Shown piece after piece: positions 32,785 through 45,242 of a stretch of DNA of 64,000 nucleotides. The notes under the pieces were generated by a model. The model did no database searches. It was not told the origin of the DNA and saw only the letters and a program-made list of their open reading frames with translations. The translations under genes were made by a program, and so were the position numbers. Origin of the DNA: Selaginella moellendorffii (lineage: Eukaryota; Streptophyta; Lycopodiopsida; Selaginellales; Selaginellaceae). How positions within the stretch are numbered: position 1 is the first letter of the stretch; the number at the start of each line of letters is the position of its first letter. The stretch covers positions 461,889 to 525,888 of the forward strand of contig NW_003314328.1 of the NCBI RefSeq assembly GCF_000143415.4. The letters are read 5' to 3'.

Positions 32785-32960
32785 GAGAAATGATCCATTG
32801 GGGTTTAAATATAAAAGAAAAAGGCTTATAAACAAGAGTGCACTTTTTCCAATCGGTTAAGGGTCTTGGGATACTTAGGGTTAAACATCCTTGGGTTTGA
32901 ATAGTACTAGGTTGGGTGACCTCTCGAGAAGTCTAATCTCAGGAACTTACACTCCTCCAT
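32785..32960 (+). repeat. Third 5S rRNA-derived repeat unit
   Basis: On the plus strand the segment contains GTTAAACATCCTTGGG, then TAGTACTAGGTTGGGTGACC, then GAAGTC, aligning with the last half of plant 5S rRNA. Upstream it shares TTTAAATATAAA and a TTTTTCCAAT.GGTTAAGGGTCTTGGGATA-type stretch with the inverted pair at 28 kb. The common element therefore extends beyond the 5S-like part. Confidence 0.6.
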
Positions 32961-33776
32961 GACAACACAGGCTATGGCATCTATGACAATTTATCTATAT
33001 GTTTGTTGCTCCTCACCACATTCAACCCATCTCTTGCTAAGAAACCCTAGCTATTAAGAACACTTACCCAATTTTAATACTGACCTCAGCCTTAAAAACC
33101 CTTAAAACCTTAAAATCAATTTTGGAGAAAACAAAATAAAGTTATAACTAAAAGAATTTACTATCATTAATGACTTGATTTTTCTTGTAAGATATGTTTT
33201 AATTTTCCCACATTTTATGAAGATCCAATAGTGAGTAATGTTGCAATAACAATAGTGAGATATCAAAGGAAGGAGTTAGTCACTAAAAATTGAGTCACTG
33301 ATAAAGAAATGATTTTTATATGCTTTCTTTGGGCTTCAACTTGATTGAATTAGAATGTTGTAAAAAGCTCAAGGTATATGGTTATTTTGGGTTTCTGTGA
33401 CAAAGATATTTTTAGGAAAATATATATACACCAAATCCAATTGTAGAAGTAGAGTTTCAACTATAAAAGTTTATGGTAGATTCAAATGATAGATCAATCC
33501 GGAGTAGAGAGGTTATTTCTTCAATGGCAAATGAGAAGGAGCTATGTGTATCCTTGGCAATAGCAAACTCTTCAATGGCAAATTTAACAAAAAATATAGA
33601 TATAGGAAAATATATGGGTAGTGGATTTATGTTTGAGCTACTAAAGCCTCTAAAATTTATAAGCACCCTAATTTAAAGTACCAATGCGGAATTCTTGTGA
33701 ATTGATTTTAACTTCTTAAATACTATGATGGAGATTTGGTCCTTAAGCTTCTACCTTCTAAAAATTTCATGTAGGG
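32961..33776. other. AT-rich intergenic sequence
   Basis: No gene seen. One pair of opposing short open frames near 33,460-33,670 shows no recognisable domain. Confidence 0.5.
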
Positions 33777-33781
33777 GATAT

Positions 33782-34699
33782 TGTCACGAATGTGACTTCG
33801 AGTATCGAAAGATATTTGTCGGCCAATCCTTACGGACACTCTTTCCTTACTGCCATGATAGTAGAAGGTAGGTACAGTTGGTTCCCTTTATTGTTCCCGC
33901 TTGAGCTAGTTGAGAAACTGGTCAATGATTGTGTACTTAAATCAGATAAACATAAAGTAGGAACCCTATGTGTTTCTTGCTAAGCATACTCGGCCTGGTT
34001 TGAGAAACTTCTATTATTAGCTTGCATTTGCTAGTATCAGGAACTCTCGCGTATTGAGACTAGTCCCTCAATATTGTTGAATGATAGCTTACCGTGTTTG
34101 CCAAACACCCTCGCTATCATGCCCTTTGTGTTGGTCTCATTTCAATTCCAAATACTATTTATGCAAAGTGTCTAGATTCACTCATTTGGCATATCTACGG
34201 AATGTAGAGGTCGATCTGAACACAATGGTGTTCGTCTCGTGTCCAAATTCGCAATCTAGCGCCATTCTATATTTAGTAAGTTTTTGAGTTTATCCCAAAG
34301 ACTAACTCCTGATACTAAGGGAGGCTTGGGGTGAAAGCCCAAAGCATGTGTTCCTCAAGGGGGGGGAGGGGAGGGGGGTTCCAAATGTATAGTAGGGATA
34401 GTGGTTGGAATGCATGTCCGACCATTTGAGACATTAGTTTAGCTCTTGCTTGGCTGTGTCGCTCTTTGTTCTGCGTTCGGTTTGGGTCTAAGCCCAAGCT
34501 CCACGCTGCTCTAGTTGGTGTAGGGTACCCTCCTCCTCGCATTAAGCCACCGGTATGCCAAAATTGTGCCAAACTCCGTTTAACACCATTTTCCGTGCAG
34601 GTGCTGGATACAGGGAGCTGGTGCTTGTGGGATTGTACCGGACCCTCATTTCATAGTGCAACGGGCTTGGAGTTCAACTCTAAATTCAGGTGCACTACA
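33782..34699 (+). mobile_element. Solo LTR B, inverted relative to LTR A, perfect target duplication
   Basis: A 918-bp segment from TGTCACGAATGTG to GTGCACTACA, flanked by GATAT on both sides (33,777-33,781 and 34,700-34,704). It is an inverted relative of solo LTR A, sharing the terminal regions, the stretch around GCTATCATGCCCTTTGTGTT and the poly-G/GTATAGTAGGGATAG core. It is about 230 bp shorter, so indels separate the copies. Confidence 0.85.
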
Positions 34700-34704
34700 G
34701 ATAT

Positions 34705-35678
34705 GTTAGGATTAGGATTAGCATATTTGGGTCAAACTTATGGTTTAGAGAGCTAAATAGTTTGCTAGAAGAGTCCAAATAAGTCAATGCTTCAACTTGG
34801 ACTACCTATATTACAACCAGTTTCAAGAGTTCAATTGCAAAAAATTTCACTGCGTATTATATATTTAACCTAAACATGGTGAAGTACTTACAAAGCAACT
34901 TGGTTTTGTGAAATGTCTCTTTTACAAGAAGTTTCCATAATGTGAAAGAAAATGTGAAACTCACATATTTTATATTGTCCCAAAAGATGTGACATTCACT
35001 ATAGTAACAATTCACATTGGTCAGCATAACCATTTAGTGGTGAGTGGGACATGCTTGGAATCTTTGGATGTGGCTACATCTACTCTTTCAAATATAGTAG
35101 AGAGCTCAACCTATAGTTATAGTTACTAAAATAGTAAACGAGTTAATTCTTCAAAACTTTTTACAATCAATTTCAAACACTACGACACCTTCATCTTAAC
35201 AATTAAGCAAAGCACTAGATAGTCTTCTAGCACTTATCAACAAACAAAAGTAAAATCTAGTCACTTTGAAATATTATTTTGTACTTACTTTAAAATATCT
35301 TTACAAGATACAAACTATGATAATCTATTTCTAGATTTTGGCAAATTGATGGCATACAAAAGGATTTTCTTCTTCGGCTAGATTGAGTCATCTTTGTAAC
35401 AGGAATTTGTGTTTCTCCGGGCTTCGTTTTGAATGCCGTTTGTTTCTAGAGGTGCTCATGATCCTAGGCTTTCCAAAAACTACCAACGGTGCTTTAGTAT
35501 TGATCTACATTAGTGACATGCACATGTTTTTCCACAATATTGGTGTTCTGGGCTTCCTCTTCTTGGATTTCAGGGAATATTGAGGTAGCTTCTTCACAAA
35601 TTCCTGCGATAGAGGGTAAACAGGGCTGAGCCCTTTCCAACGAGCCCACCAACAATCAAAATGGGGAAGGATCGAGAC
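34705..35678. other. AT-rich intergenic sequence
   Basis: No gene or recognisable repeat seen. Confidence 0.5.
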
Positions 35679-35683
35679 AAGAG

Positions 35684-36468
35684 TGTAGCGCACCTTATCT
35701 CTCTCCCCTTAAGCCAACTGGAAAAGGGGCAATTGCTTGATGAGAGAGCCCTTAGTGGCTATTTTATCCCCATTTATCCCCCAAGGTTCCAAGGATCCAC
35801 GCACCTTATCTCTCTCCCCTTAAGCCAACTGGAAAAGGGGCAATTGCTTGATGAGAGAGCCCTTAGTGGCTATTTTATCCCCATTTATCCCCCAAGGTTC
35901 CAAGGATCCACGGTGACAGTATATCCAAATCTCATCCCATGATCACATGCGCTACACTCACCCCCCCTTTAGAGATGTCAATGTCCTCATTGACTATTGA
36001 CTAACAACCCCTACTGAGCCAAGGGGAACCAGCACCTCCATTTCCGCAGTTAATCTACCAATCCTTCCATTGTGTAGACCAGCTATTCCATGTGAGGCAA
36101 CTAGTCATCCACCCGTACCACAGTCCCACGGTGGATACCTTCGTCTGTGGATACTCCACACAAGAGGAAGGACGTACGCATGGATGCCCAATACGTACGA
36201 TTTCAAATTTAGGGGTAGAAATATACCTTGCTCAAGGGTATATTATACTTTTAAGTAGCCACTAATCAATGGGAATCAAACCCGTGCCATTTGCTCTGAT
36301 ACCAACTGTAGCGCACGTTATCTCTCTCCCCTTAAGCCAACTGGAAAAGGGGCAATTGCTTGATGAGAGAGCCTTTAGTGGCTATTTTATCCCCATTTAT
36401 CCCCCAAGGTTCCAAGGATCCATGGTGACAGTATATCCAAATCTCATCCCATGATCACATGCGCTACA
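35684..36468 (-). mobile_element. TRIM retrotransposon, copy 1
   Basis: Two LTRs, 35,684-35,956 and 36,307-36,468, with TGTAGCGCA...TGCGCTACA ends flank a ~350-bp non-coding interior. AAGAG is duplicated on both sides (35,679-35,683 and 36,469-36,473). Read on the minus strand, the right LTR is followed by TTGGTATCAGAGC, a primer site for initiator Met-tRNA. The other LTR is preceded by AAAGGGGGGGTGAG, a polypurine tract. The element has no protein genes and must rely on another element's proteins. The 3' LTR is 273 bp, not 162 bp, because 111 bp are duplicated in tandem inside it. Confidence 0.92.
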
Positions 36469-36473
36469 AAGAG

Positions 36474-37093
36474 GACTCATTTTTCTCTTTTAGGCTAAAC
36501 TTTGTTTTGAGTTCCTTAGGAATGAAGCAATCTTGAAGGAACAGGTAGGCGTAAGAATAGGAACAGGAGTTGGCATAGGAACAGGGACAATAGGAGAAGG
36601 CATAGGGATAGGAGTTGGTGTTGGAGCAGGCGTAGGAGTAAGAGCGAGAACAAGGGATTACTGGTTATAGGTTACAAGTTCCTAGTTACTGGTTACGAGT
36701 TACCAGTTACCGGCTACTCCAGCGGCTACTCTGGCAGTTACCCTACAGGTCAATGGTTACGTGTGCTTGAGGCCTACATCTCCTCCTATTTCGACCCTTA
36801 TTTCTCTTCATCACAGGCATTTTGGGCAACTTTGAGCAACTTGAGCACAAGCCTGTAGTCTTCTTGCTCTTGTCAACCCAGTTGCCTTGACCAGGCATTT
36901 GCAGTGTTCAGGGTATTTGATGCCGGTATAAACCAGATGTGCGATAAATTGGCACCCTTTCACCATACCTCAAGGCCCTAAGGTATGGAGTAAACTTTCT
37001 AACATCCAAAGGTAGCTTAGGTATGACACAACACCTTCTCGGGCCGAGTCTTCTTCATCCTCGGCAGATTCCAGTGACTTAGATCTACGAGCT
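36474..37093. other. Probable LTR/leader remnant of the Gypsy element at 37 kb
   Basis: No gene. Bases ~36,530-36,660 are strongly purine-rich (GGAACAGGNRTAGG-type units), followed to ~36,740 by repeats of GTTAC. A similar purine block and GTTAC cluster recur at 42,855-42,965. The matched pair flanks the 37-42 kb element and is best explained as parts of its two LTRs; I could not fix the LTR ends. Confidence 0.45.
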
Positions 37094-40000
37094 ATGGCGC
37101 AACCACCTTTAGCTCGACCTCAGCTCCATGTTCTGCAGAAGGGGAGTGATCTGCCAACCTTCTCAGGTGTTGGAACAGTCTCTCTAACATCGCATATCAG
37201 TCACTTTGATTACTATTGCACCACAAACATGATCGTTGATGATGATCACCTGTGCCGCGACTTCTTGCAGTCTCTCGAAGGTAAAGCAGCAACTTGGGCA
37301 AATTCTCTCCTCCTAAAGGACTGAACAGACTTCCAGACACTACTTGCTTCTTTTAGTGAATGTTTCGTTGAAGAAAAACCCACAAGTCGGCTACTTGTCG
37401 ACCTCTTTTCGTTCCGGCAGGGTGTTCACGAGTCTGTTCCTGACTACATCACCCAGTTTCGAGCATACTAGAAGCAGTGTTGGGATCACAGAGTAGTCCA
37501 AAATGAGCAACAGGGGATCACGGAATTCACAGTGGGTCTACATGGGAACTTGCAATGGAAACTTCTTAAGAAGACATTTAGGTCTTGCTGCGAGGCATTT
37601 TCATTTGCCATGAAGCTGGAAAGAGAGCTTTTTGTCGACTTGGGGATTGCTAGAGTTGATTTCGACCAAGCCATCACCTCGTCAGAGTCACCTTGTGCAG
37701 CTGTTTACCTGTCCACAACAAAGCCCGTTGCTATCAAGCATACACCTCCGGCTATTGAGAACTTTACCAACGAGATGCGGCAGCTGAAGGAGATCATTCT
37801 TCAGTAGCAATCACACCATGATAAACTACTCCAGGAGCTGGTGGAGTCCAGGAAAGAGGCTGCTACAGCTCGGGAATGTAGATTTAAGTCCCGTTGGTGC
37901 ACTCACTACGAGACAAACACACATAACACACAACACTGCTTTAAACTTCACCTAGAGCTTTTGTCTCCACCTTTTCAATGTGTCCACCAACATCCCTTTG
38001 CAGATAATTCCACATCATCTCGGGGTCTAGAGACATATCAAGAGCAGTTGGAGCGACAAGCAATTGAGGTAGCCCCTTCGTCAAGCAAAGGCAAGGTACC
38101 CGTCTCATCAGTCAACATAATTTTGGTAGCCAAGGAACTCTATAGGCAACAGTAGCAAACCGCAGCCACTCGAGCCCAAGCGAAGAAGAAAGCAGCCACT
38201 CAGCCTCCCATAGATCCCCCAGCGTCGGGTGCAAGTGAATCTCTGTTGGCACCAGATCTAGTGACACAGAGGGTGGCTTGTAAGCACCCCTTCAAGTCAC
38301 TACTTGCTTCTCCTCCTGAGATCTCACCAACAACTATTCCTGTTTTGGAGTCGGTTCTTCAACAGTTGGTTGACACTCCCGTCACCTTTTCGCTCCGAGA
38401 CATGTTGTGTCTTGTCCCGGGATTCGGCCAGCATTTAGAGGAGTTTGCACAGTCAGAAACACCAAAGAGCACTTTCAAGAGGACTCCTCAAGATGTGCAC
38501 ATTGTCGACATGACAAGATATGGTGGAGATCCTAGTCCATTCTTCGTCCTAGTGAAGATTGGTACTTCCTCTTGTAGGATGGATGCTTTGGTTGACTCTG
38601 GTTCTGGAAGCAACATTATCTCTCTCAAAGTTGCCCTGTCTATACTATCTATACACAACTAGTAGAAAGAATCAAGCCAATCGGACATGCTGCATGCGAG
38701 TTATGGCTCTTTGAGTTTAGAATTTCCTATAGTGGAGCCCCTGGTATAGATCCAAGTGTATTACACTGAAACTTTAGCACCAGACTTGGACTTGACTTCA
38801 GCGGAGGATCTTCCTTCACTTGCAAAGTACCTGCTACAATCCTTCCATTGGACATTGAGCGCTCAGAGCATCAGAAGCAAAGAGAACAGACAAAGACTCC
38901 GGATCCAATAGCAACGTTTTTTCCTGACTTGCCAAAGACAGTCTTGCCGGATGTGGTGTCCCTAACATCTTTATTTGAAGAAGAGGACACTCCTATGATT
39001 ACAGCTTATTTTGACGGTGCTTTCTGCCCCAAAAACCAAGTTGCCAGCATTAGAGTTTGGATGATTGATTCTGCGGAGAACAAAGTAGCTGACCTCTCTA
39101 TCACTTTGCTAGCAACATCAGCTAATGAAGCAGAGTACTTGGTGGCTATTAGTGCCATGAAGTTGGCCACAGATCTCAAGTTTAGGTGTGTCACTTTCGT
39201 TGGAGATGCGCAACTCATCATACGCCAACTTACTGGAGAATACCAAGTCTGCAAAGAGAACCTGAAAGAGCTATGGCAGCAGGCGGTCAACTTGAAGGAT
39301 GAGTTCTCTCAGATGACTTTTCAATGTGTCCCTTGTGAAGAAAACTTTTGGGCAGACAGGTTATCACATCAAGCAATCACCATGATGTGAGAGGCAAAAG
39401 GCACTCCCTGCTCTTTGGTTTCCAAGGTCAGGGAGGAATCCAAGATAGATGAACCGCCTGAGCCCAAGGTTTCTCCAGACTCCAGGGTTCATGCCGTTTC
39501 CCTAGGTGATGACAAAGACCCGGTCTTTATCGCCACATCGCTTGCTTCAACAAATGCAGCAAAGATCTTGGATCTCCTTCACCATTTCAAGGACGTGTTT
39601 GCTTGGGACTACAGCTAGATGCAGCGTTTCAGCCCGGTAGCTCACTCAGAGATGAAGTTGGAGATCAAGCGACTTCTAGCAGCCAGCTTTATTTACCCTT
39701 TGGAGAGCTCAAAGTGGGTGGCCAATCTCATCCCCGCATGCAAGGCAAATGGAAAACTCCGCCTATGCGTTGACTTTCGAGACTTGAACAAGGCAATTGC
39801 GAAAGATCACTTTCTAGCTCCATTTATCGATGCGATTGTGGATGAGATGGCCGAACACCATTACTACTCCTTCATGGATGGCTTTTCAGGGCACAACCAG
39901 ATCTGCATTCATCCTGATCATTGAAATCTTACGGCCTTCCGAACATCTTGGGGCATCTTCACTTTCAACGTCCTCCCATTTGGCTTGTGTAACGCTGGAG

Positions 40001-42130
40001 CTACGTTTCAGCGCTTTATGACCCAAGCCTTTCATGACTTGATTGGAGGCACCTTGAGGGTGTATATGGATGATCTGTGCATGACCTCTAACTCCTTTGA
40101 GGACCACCTTGTGCACTTGGAGCAGATCTTCACTTGATGCCGATAATATAGGTTTTTATTGAACTCAGCAAAGTGTAAATTCGGGGTGACTGAAGGCCAG
40201 TTGCTAGGCTTTGATGTCTCACAGGATGAGATCAAGAACCAGGTAGACAAGGCTCAGGAGATTCTGGATCAGAACCCACCAACCAACATGAAGCAACTTC
40301 GCAGCTTCCTCGAGCAGACGGGTTTCTTTCGCCATTTCCTCCACAACTATGCTGCATGTTCATGGCCTCTAATAGCTCTGCTACAACACAACGTTCCATT
40401 TTTCTGGGGTGAGTCCCAGCAACAAGCCTTTGAATCACTAAAGCAATCACTCCGCACGGCCCCGGTACTCCAACCACTAGAACGACAACTTCCTTTCGAC
40501 ATTTACGTCACAATGGGTACAGAGGCTTTTGGGGTATGCCTTTGCCAAAGTGCACAGCCTAGCAAGCCACCACATGCAACATACTATGCCTCACATTTGT
40601 TCAAGAAGACTGAGAAGAAGTACGTTGATGCAGAAAAAGAAGTAATGGCTATTGTTTACACCTTGGAGCGATTTCGTCACTTTCTCGCTGGAGCCTGTAT
40701 CCATTTCCACGTCTATTTTAAATTGTTGACCTTTCTTTTACAGCGACCAATTCATAGTCCTTGTACTTTTATCTTGGATTGTAACCATCCAAGAGTTCCA
40801 GCCAACTTTTCACACGCGCCGGAAGCGTGTGATGGATCCGAGCGAGTTTCTGGTTACTGAAGCTACTTCCTTTGTGGTCCCAGCAGCATTACAGGACATT
40901 GTAGTGTACCTGGATTCAGGTCAGTTCCTATCAAATTCCTCACCAGTACAACAAAAGGCATTGGAGATCTGAGCACAGGGGTTTTGCCTTCTCGATGGAC
41001 ACCTTTACAGGAGAACTTCTCAGGAAGTTTTGTTGCGGTGTGTGGGTGAACATGAGGTCCCTGAGCTCCTTCACGCTTTTCACTCTTGTGCAGGGCATTT
41101 CTCGGGATGGGTCACAGCACAACTCCTCTTGTGCTATGGCTACTTTTGGCCTTGGATTCACCAGGACAGCTTGGCCTATGCCAAGGCATGTGAGCAGTGC
41201 CAACGGTTCAACCCCCAAAGCCATGTTCCATGTCTTCCTTTCCAGCTCATCACTTTTCCGGGTCCCTTTTTCCAGTGGGGACTTGACTTCATCAGCCCGA
41301 TCAACCCACCGAGCTCAAATGGACAGCGATACATCATCGTGGTGATAGACTATTTCACAAAATGGGTTGAGGCCACCCCTTTGTGACAGGCAGATCAACA
41401 ATCTACAGCAAAATTTGTCTACGAGTACATTATTTGTCTATTCAGAGTTCCTACCGTTTTGATTTCCAATCGTGGCAGCAGCTTCCTTGGACAAGTGATG
41501 CAGCATCTTCTCCAACGGCTGCAAGTCAAGCACATGAAGAGCAGCAGCTATTATCCTGAGTGCAATGGCCAAGCTGAGTCCAGCAATAAGATATTGAAAA
41601 CAGTCATCTCAAAGCTTGTGGAGGATCACCCAAGGTGTTGGCACGAGCACTTAGTTACGGCGTTATGGGCCTTTTGGATGTCCTTCAAGACATCCATCTC
41701 TGCGACCCCATTCTCCCTTGTCTATGGGACAGAGGCCGTGCTTTCAATGGAGATCCAGGTGCCATCACTCTCACTTTCACTTCGATACGCAGCAGCAATG
41801 CAGCTTAGTGATGAGGACAAGCTTCATGCACATGACTTGGAGGTTCTTGCCTTGGAAGAACAGTGACGATCCACATCGGAACATCTCCTTTGAGGCAAGC
41901 AGAAGATCAATTCAGTCATTGATCACCAGCGGTCTGCCGAACCATTCGAGGATGGCAATCTTGTTCTACTCAAGGAGTTTACGCCACCTTTGAAGTTCTC
42001 CCCTTGCTGGACTGGCCCCTACTTTGTCCAATGACACATTGGAGGTGGAGCATATGTGCTAGTTGATGCTGATGGACATGAGCTCCCACACGCTTATAAC
42101 CACTCTCACCTCAAATGCTTCATCCGGTGA
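37094..42130 (+). mobile_element. Decayed Gypsy/Ty3 element with RNase H upstream of the reverse transcriptase
   Basis: Order on the plus strand: gag-like (37,094-38,160), aspartic protease (VDSGSGSNI at ~38,590), an RNase HI domain (38,990-39,390), reverse transcriptase (39,619-40,130, with VYMDDL), second RNase H of the usual RT-linked type (~40,440-40,760), integrase (41,030-41,870, HHCC and core), and a C-terminal tail to the stop at 42,130. The early RNase H shows YFDGA, NEAEY, VGDAQLIIRQ and FWADRLS, supplying all four catalytic acids. In-frame stops are mostly TAG/TGA/TAA explained by single transitions, with about two frame changes overall. The second Asp of the integrase triad reads Asn (ISNRGSSF). 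It cannot encode full proteins. Confidence 0.85.
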
Positions 42131-45100
42131 GGCGTTCCTCTTCTCTTTTTTTCTATTCCTTCTTTTCTTTCACTTTACTTTCATGACTCTTTTTCTTACT
42201 TTCAGGGGGTGTTTCTCCATTGGACCATGGCCCATGCCTTGGATTTCGTGCTCAGGCTGCATTGCTGTTTGTATGGAGGTTCCTTGCTTGGCTCGGTCTA
42301 TGTTCTAGGTTCTCTGGCCCTTCCCGTACCATCACTATACCCCACACATTTCCCACACTCATTCCATATCATCTACACTCACAGTTCCATCACCAATCAC
42401 TTCCAGCAGTATTGCCCACACTTATCTCTAGATGCCTGTCTTGCATCTTTCATTCTTTCACCATCATTCACACCTCCGTTTGAGGTCATATTTACACCAT
42501 ACCACGGACACACATACGTGCACTAAAGCAAAAGACACCACCTCATTTAGACATGTTGTTTCCGAGATATCCTTATGACCATTTGCCGACAATGCACTAG
42601 CTTTTCTGGAGTGACTTTCTTCCAACCGGGTGAACCTGTTCACTCAAGGCACCTAGGTGGATCTTTAGGCGAGGCCACAGAAGCTGAAGTCACTTTCTTC
42701 TGCTCTAGCACTCAGTGGACACATGCCACCTCTCTTTACTGGCAACCTAGCGACTACGCTGTCCTTTTCAGCTGTTGACTTCTTCAGTCCGACACATCAG
42801 ACTGGCCACCTTCTCAGAGTGCCACCACCATTTTGGCGCTCCACCATATCAATGCTAGAGCAGGCACAGGAGTAGGAGCGAGAGCACATGGTTACCAGTT
42901 ATAGATACCCGGTTATTGGTTATCAGTTACCGGCTACTCCGAGAGGTCAGCGCTTACTCTACGGGCCAACAGCTATCAATGGCCACCTTTTCAGAGTGCC
43001 ACCACCATCTCGGCACTCCACCATATCACTCCATCTTTCATCATTTCCACACTTACCACCCTTGGGCAGTGTATCCCCTCTTTTACCTCTCTTTTTTTCT
43101 AAAATTTGGCCAACCCTTGGAGCATATTAGAAGTTATCAAGAGGCTGCATTTGCATATTACACTTTCTGAGCTAAAATCTAGATACGAGTTAAGTTCTTT
43201 GGGTACTCACTCTTTTTCCTCTATTTTCCTCCTCTTTTCACACTTTTTCTGCACTTTTTCTTCAACTTCAGGGTCCAATTTGACTACAGGATTTCCCACA
43301 AGGTTTTCCTCCCTGTCTTTAAACTTCACACCTACCTCTTTTCTCCCCTTTTCCACTTTGTTTTCTAGAGTTTCTACTATTTCACACAGCTACCAACACT
43401 TGGCATCAGTAGCAGAGGTACATTCTACACTCTTCGGCGGGTTCTTGCACGTCTGGAGCTAGCACGATCCACCATGGTCACATGTTAGGGCATGGCCATT
43501 AAGAGAGTGAGAGAGAGAGAGAGAGTGGGAATATTTTAGTCCTTAGAATATTCCCCATCTTCCTTGTATAAAACCCTTGCCCCACAAGGGCAAGGAGGGG
43601 CATTTTGTAGAGAGCATTGAAGCATTTCTCATGTTTGAGTGAGTGTTGGGGGAGGTGCCCCTCCTTCCCTTAATAGGGTGTACTTAGAGAATGAGTTGGT
43701 ATTCTCATCACATGGACAAACAGTCCTAAGGAGCAAAGGTAGCCCATATGGAGCAAAGAATAATCAAATGTCAGAGTAACACTTGCAAGAATGGTCCTTA
43801 TAAGTAGGACATGAATACAAGAAATTGTATTCTAAAGAGCTGGCACCTAAAAAATGGGACCTTATAGGTCGTCAAATTAGTAAAGTCCAAAAAGCTAGAT
43901 GACTCGAGTGGAGTCAAGGAATGGTCCTAGAGGATTGGTGGAAGCATTTGGACTGAGGTGTGTTGTACCCCATGAAGGATGGGGAGGATCATAAGATCCA
44001 AATATGAGAATAGTGGGTATCTCATTGATGGCAGAATATGTCATACTAAAGTCGTGGGAAAGGTGTTCCAAAAAAAAAGCAACTTTGGCATAGAATTGTG
44101 TATGAACACTATAGTGTAGTGTTAACTGATAGTTGGCATGAAAAATGACTGTTTTGGTCTTGGCAAAGACCCAGACACAAGTGGGAAGTGTCATAAAGGT
44201 AAGCTTGTAAAGCCGAGGGTGTGGAGACACTAAATGTGCCAAGGCGTGATGTCTTGAGGTCAAGTTGGCGGGTTTATGAGAACCCCTTCCCAAAGAAATC
44301 CTAATGGATATGGGAATGGCATAGCCTAAGTTGAAAGGCATGCAATTGGAGTATGGTGACCCCAATAATGATGGAGATGTGGAAGCACTAGTAATGAGTT
44401 GTAGGACTTGACAATTATGAGGTAACTAAGCAAAAGGTGCAAAATAATTAATTAAACTAGTAGAAGGTAGCTACCTAAAACTTTTTATTAGGATAAGAAA
44501 GTTAAATATACCCTTAAAAGGGTTAAATTGCTTATATTGCAATATAGTAAGTTAATGTTGTAAAAAGAATGTTTATTGTCAAGAAGCCATCATTGGGATA
44601 CCTAAACACTCTAAAACACCAGAAAGTGGTGTTTGGTGTTGTGAGGGCATTAGATAAGGCTCAAGGGATTAAGTCCTTAGCAAATGATAGATAGGAGGTG
44701 CTATTCAAATGTCCAATGTTGTGGAGATGGGAGAAGTCCATCTACCCAAATTGGACAAAGCCAAAAGGGGATTTTGGCAAGATTAGTGATGAATAAAAGC
44801 CCATAAACAGCAACGTTAATCCTGGTGTGTGGGATTACAAGGTGAGCATACCTGGATTGAGGAACCACCCCTTAAGCTATCAGGTAGGTTCATCCCTATT
44901 AATACTTGCTAAGGCATGGTAGAAAGTGCAAAGCTATCCTTCTAATCTGGAAGAGAATAACCGAAGGGAACATATGAGGCCAAAAAGCAAATAGTAAAGG
45001 GATAGAACTGAACCATAGGAATCGAAGGGCATAACCAAGGGTGGCTATGCAAGTCGGGAATGGAGAATCAAGTGGGTGCTCGAGCAGGTTGTCACTAGCA

Positions 45101-45237
45101 ACCATGATGCCATGGAGAGTTTAAAGCATGGAATTGTCTATATTAGACTATATGACAATTAGAAAGCTTGCAAAAAGAGAGACTTAGCAAGCTAAGGAAC
45201 AGAGTTCCTTGAAGGTTCCTAAAGACAATTTTAGGTA
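42131..45237. other. Repeat-derived intergenic region
   Basis: No intact gene. Bases to ~43,480 are pyrimidine-rich and probably include the 3' LTR of the element to the left; a GGGGG|TGTTT junction at ~42,207 could be its start. From ~43,484 a segment begins TGTTAGGG and has a GA microsatellite (43,499-43,528) and a TATAAAACCC box at ~43,566, which looks like another LTR. A 156-codon minus-strand frame at 43,895-44,365 has no recognisable domain. Confidence 0.35.
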
Positions 45238-45242
45238 AATAA

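Noticed and set aside
43499-43528. GA-rich run as a polypurine tract
   Set aside because: It is a simple GA microsatellite with no adjoining LTR start on its 3' side.
43895-44365. 156-codon minus-strand frame
   Set aside because: No domain, no conserved motif, and it lies in repeat-derived sequence; treated as chance.
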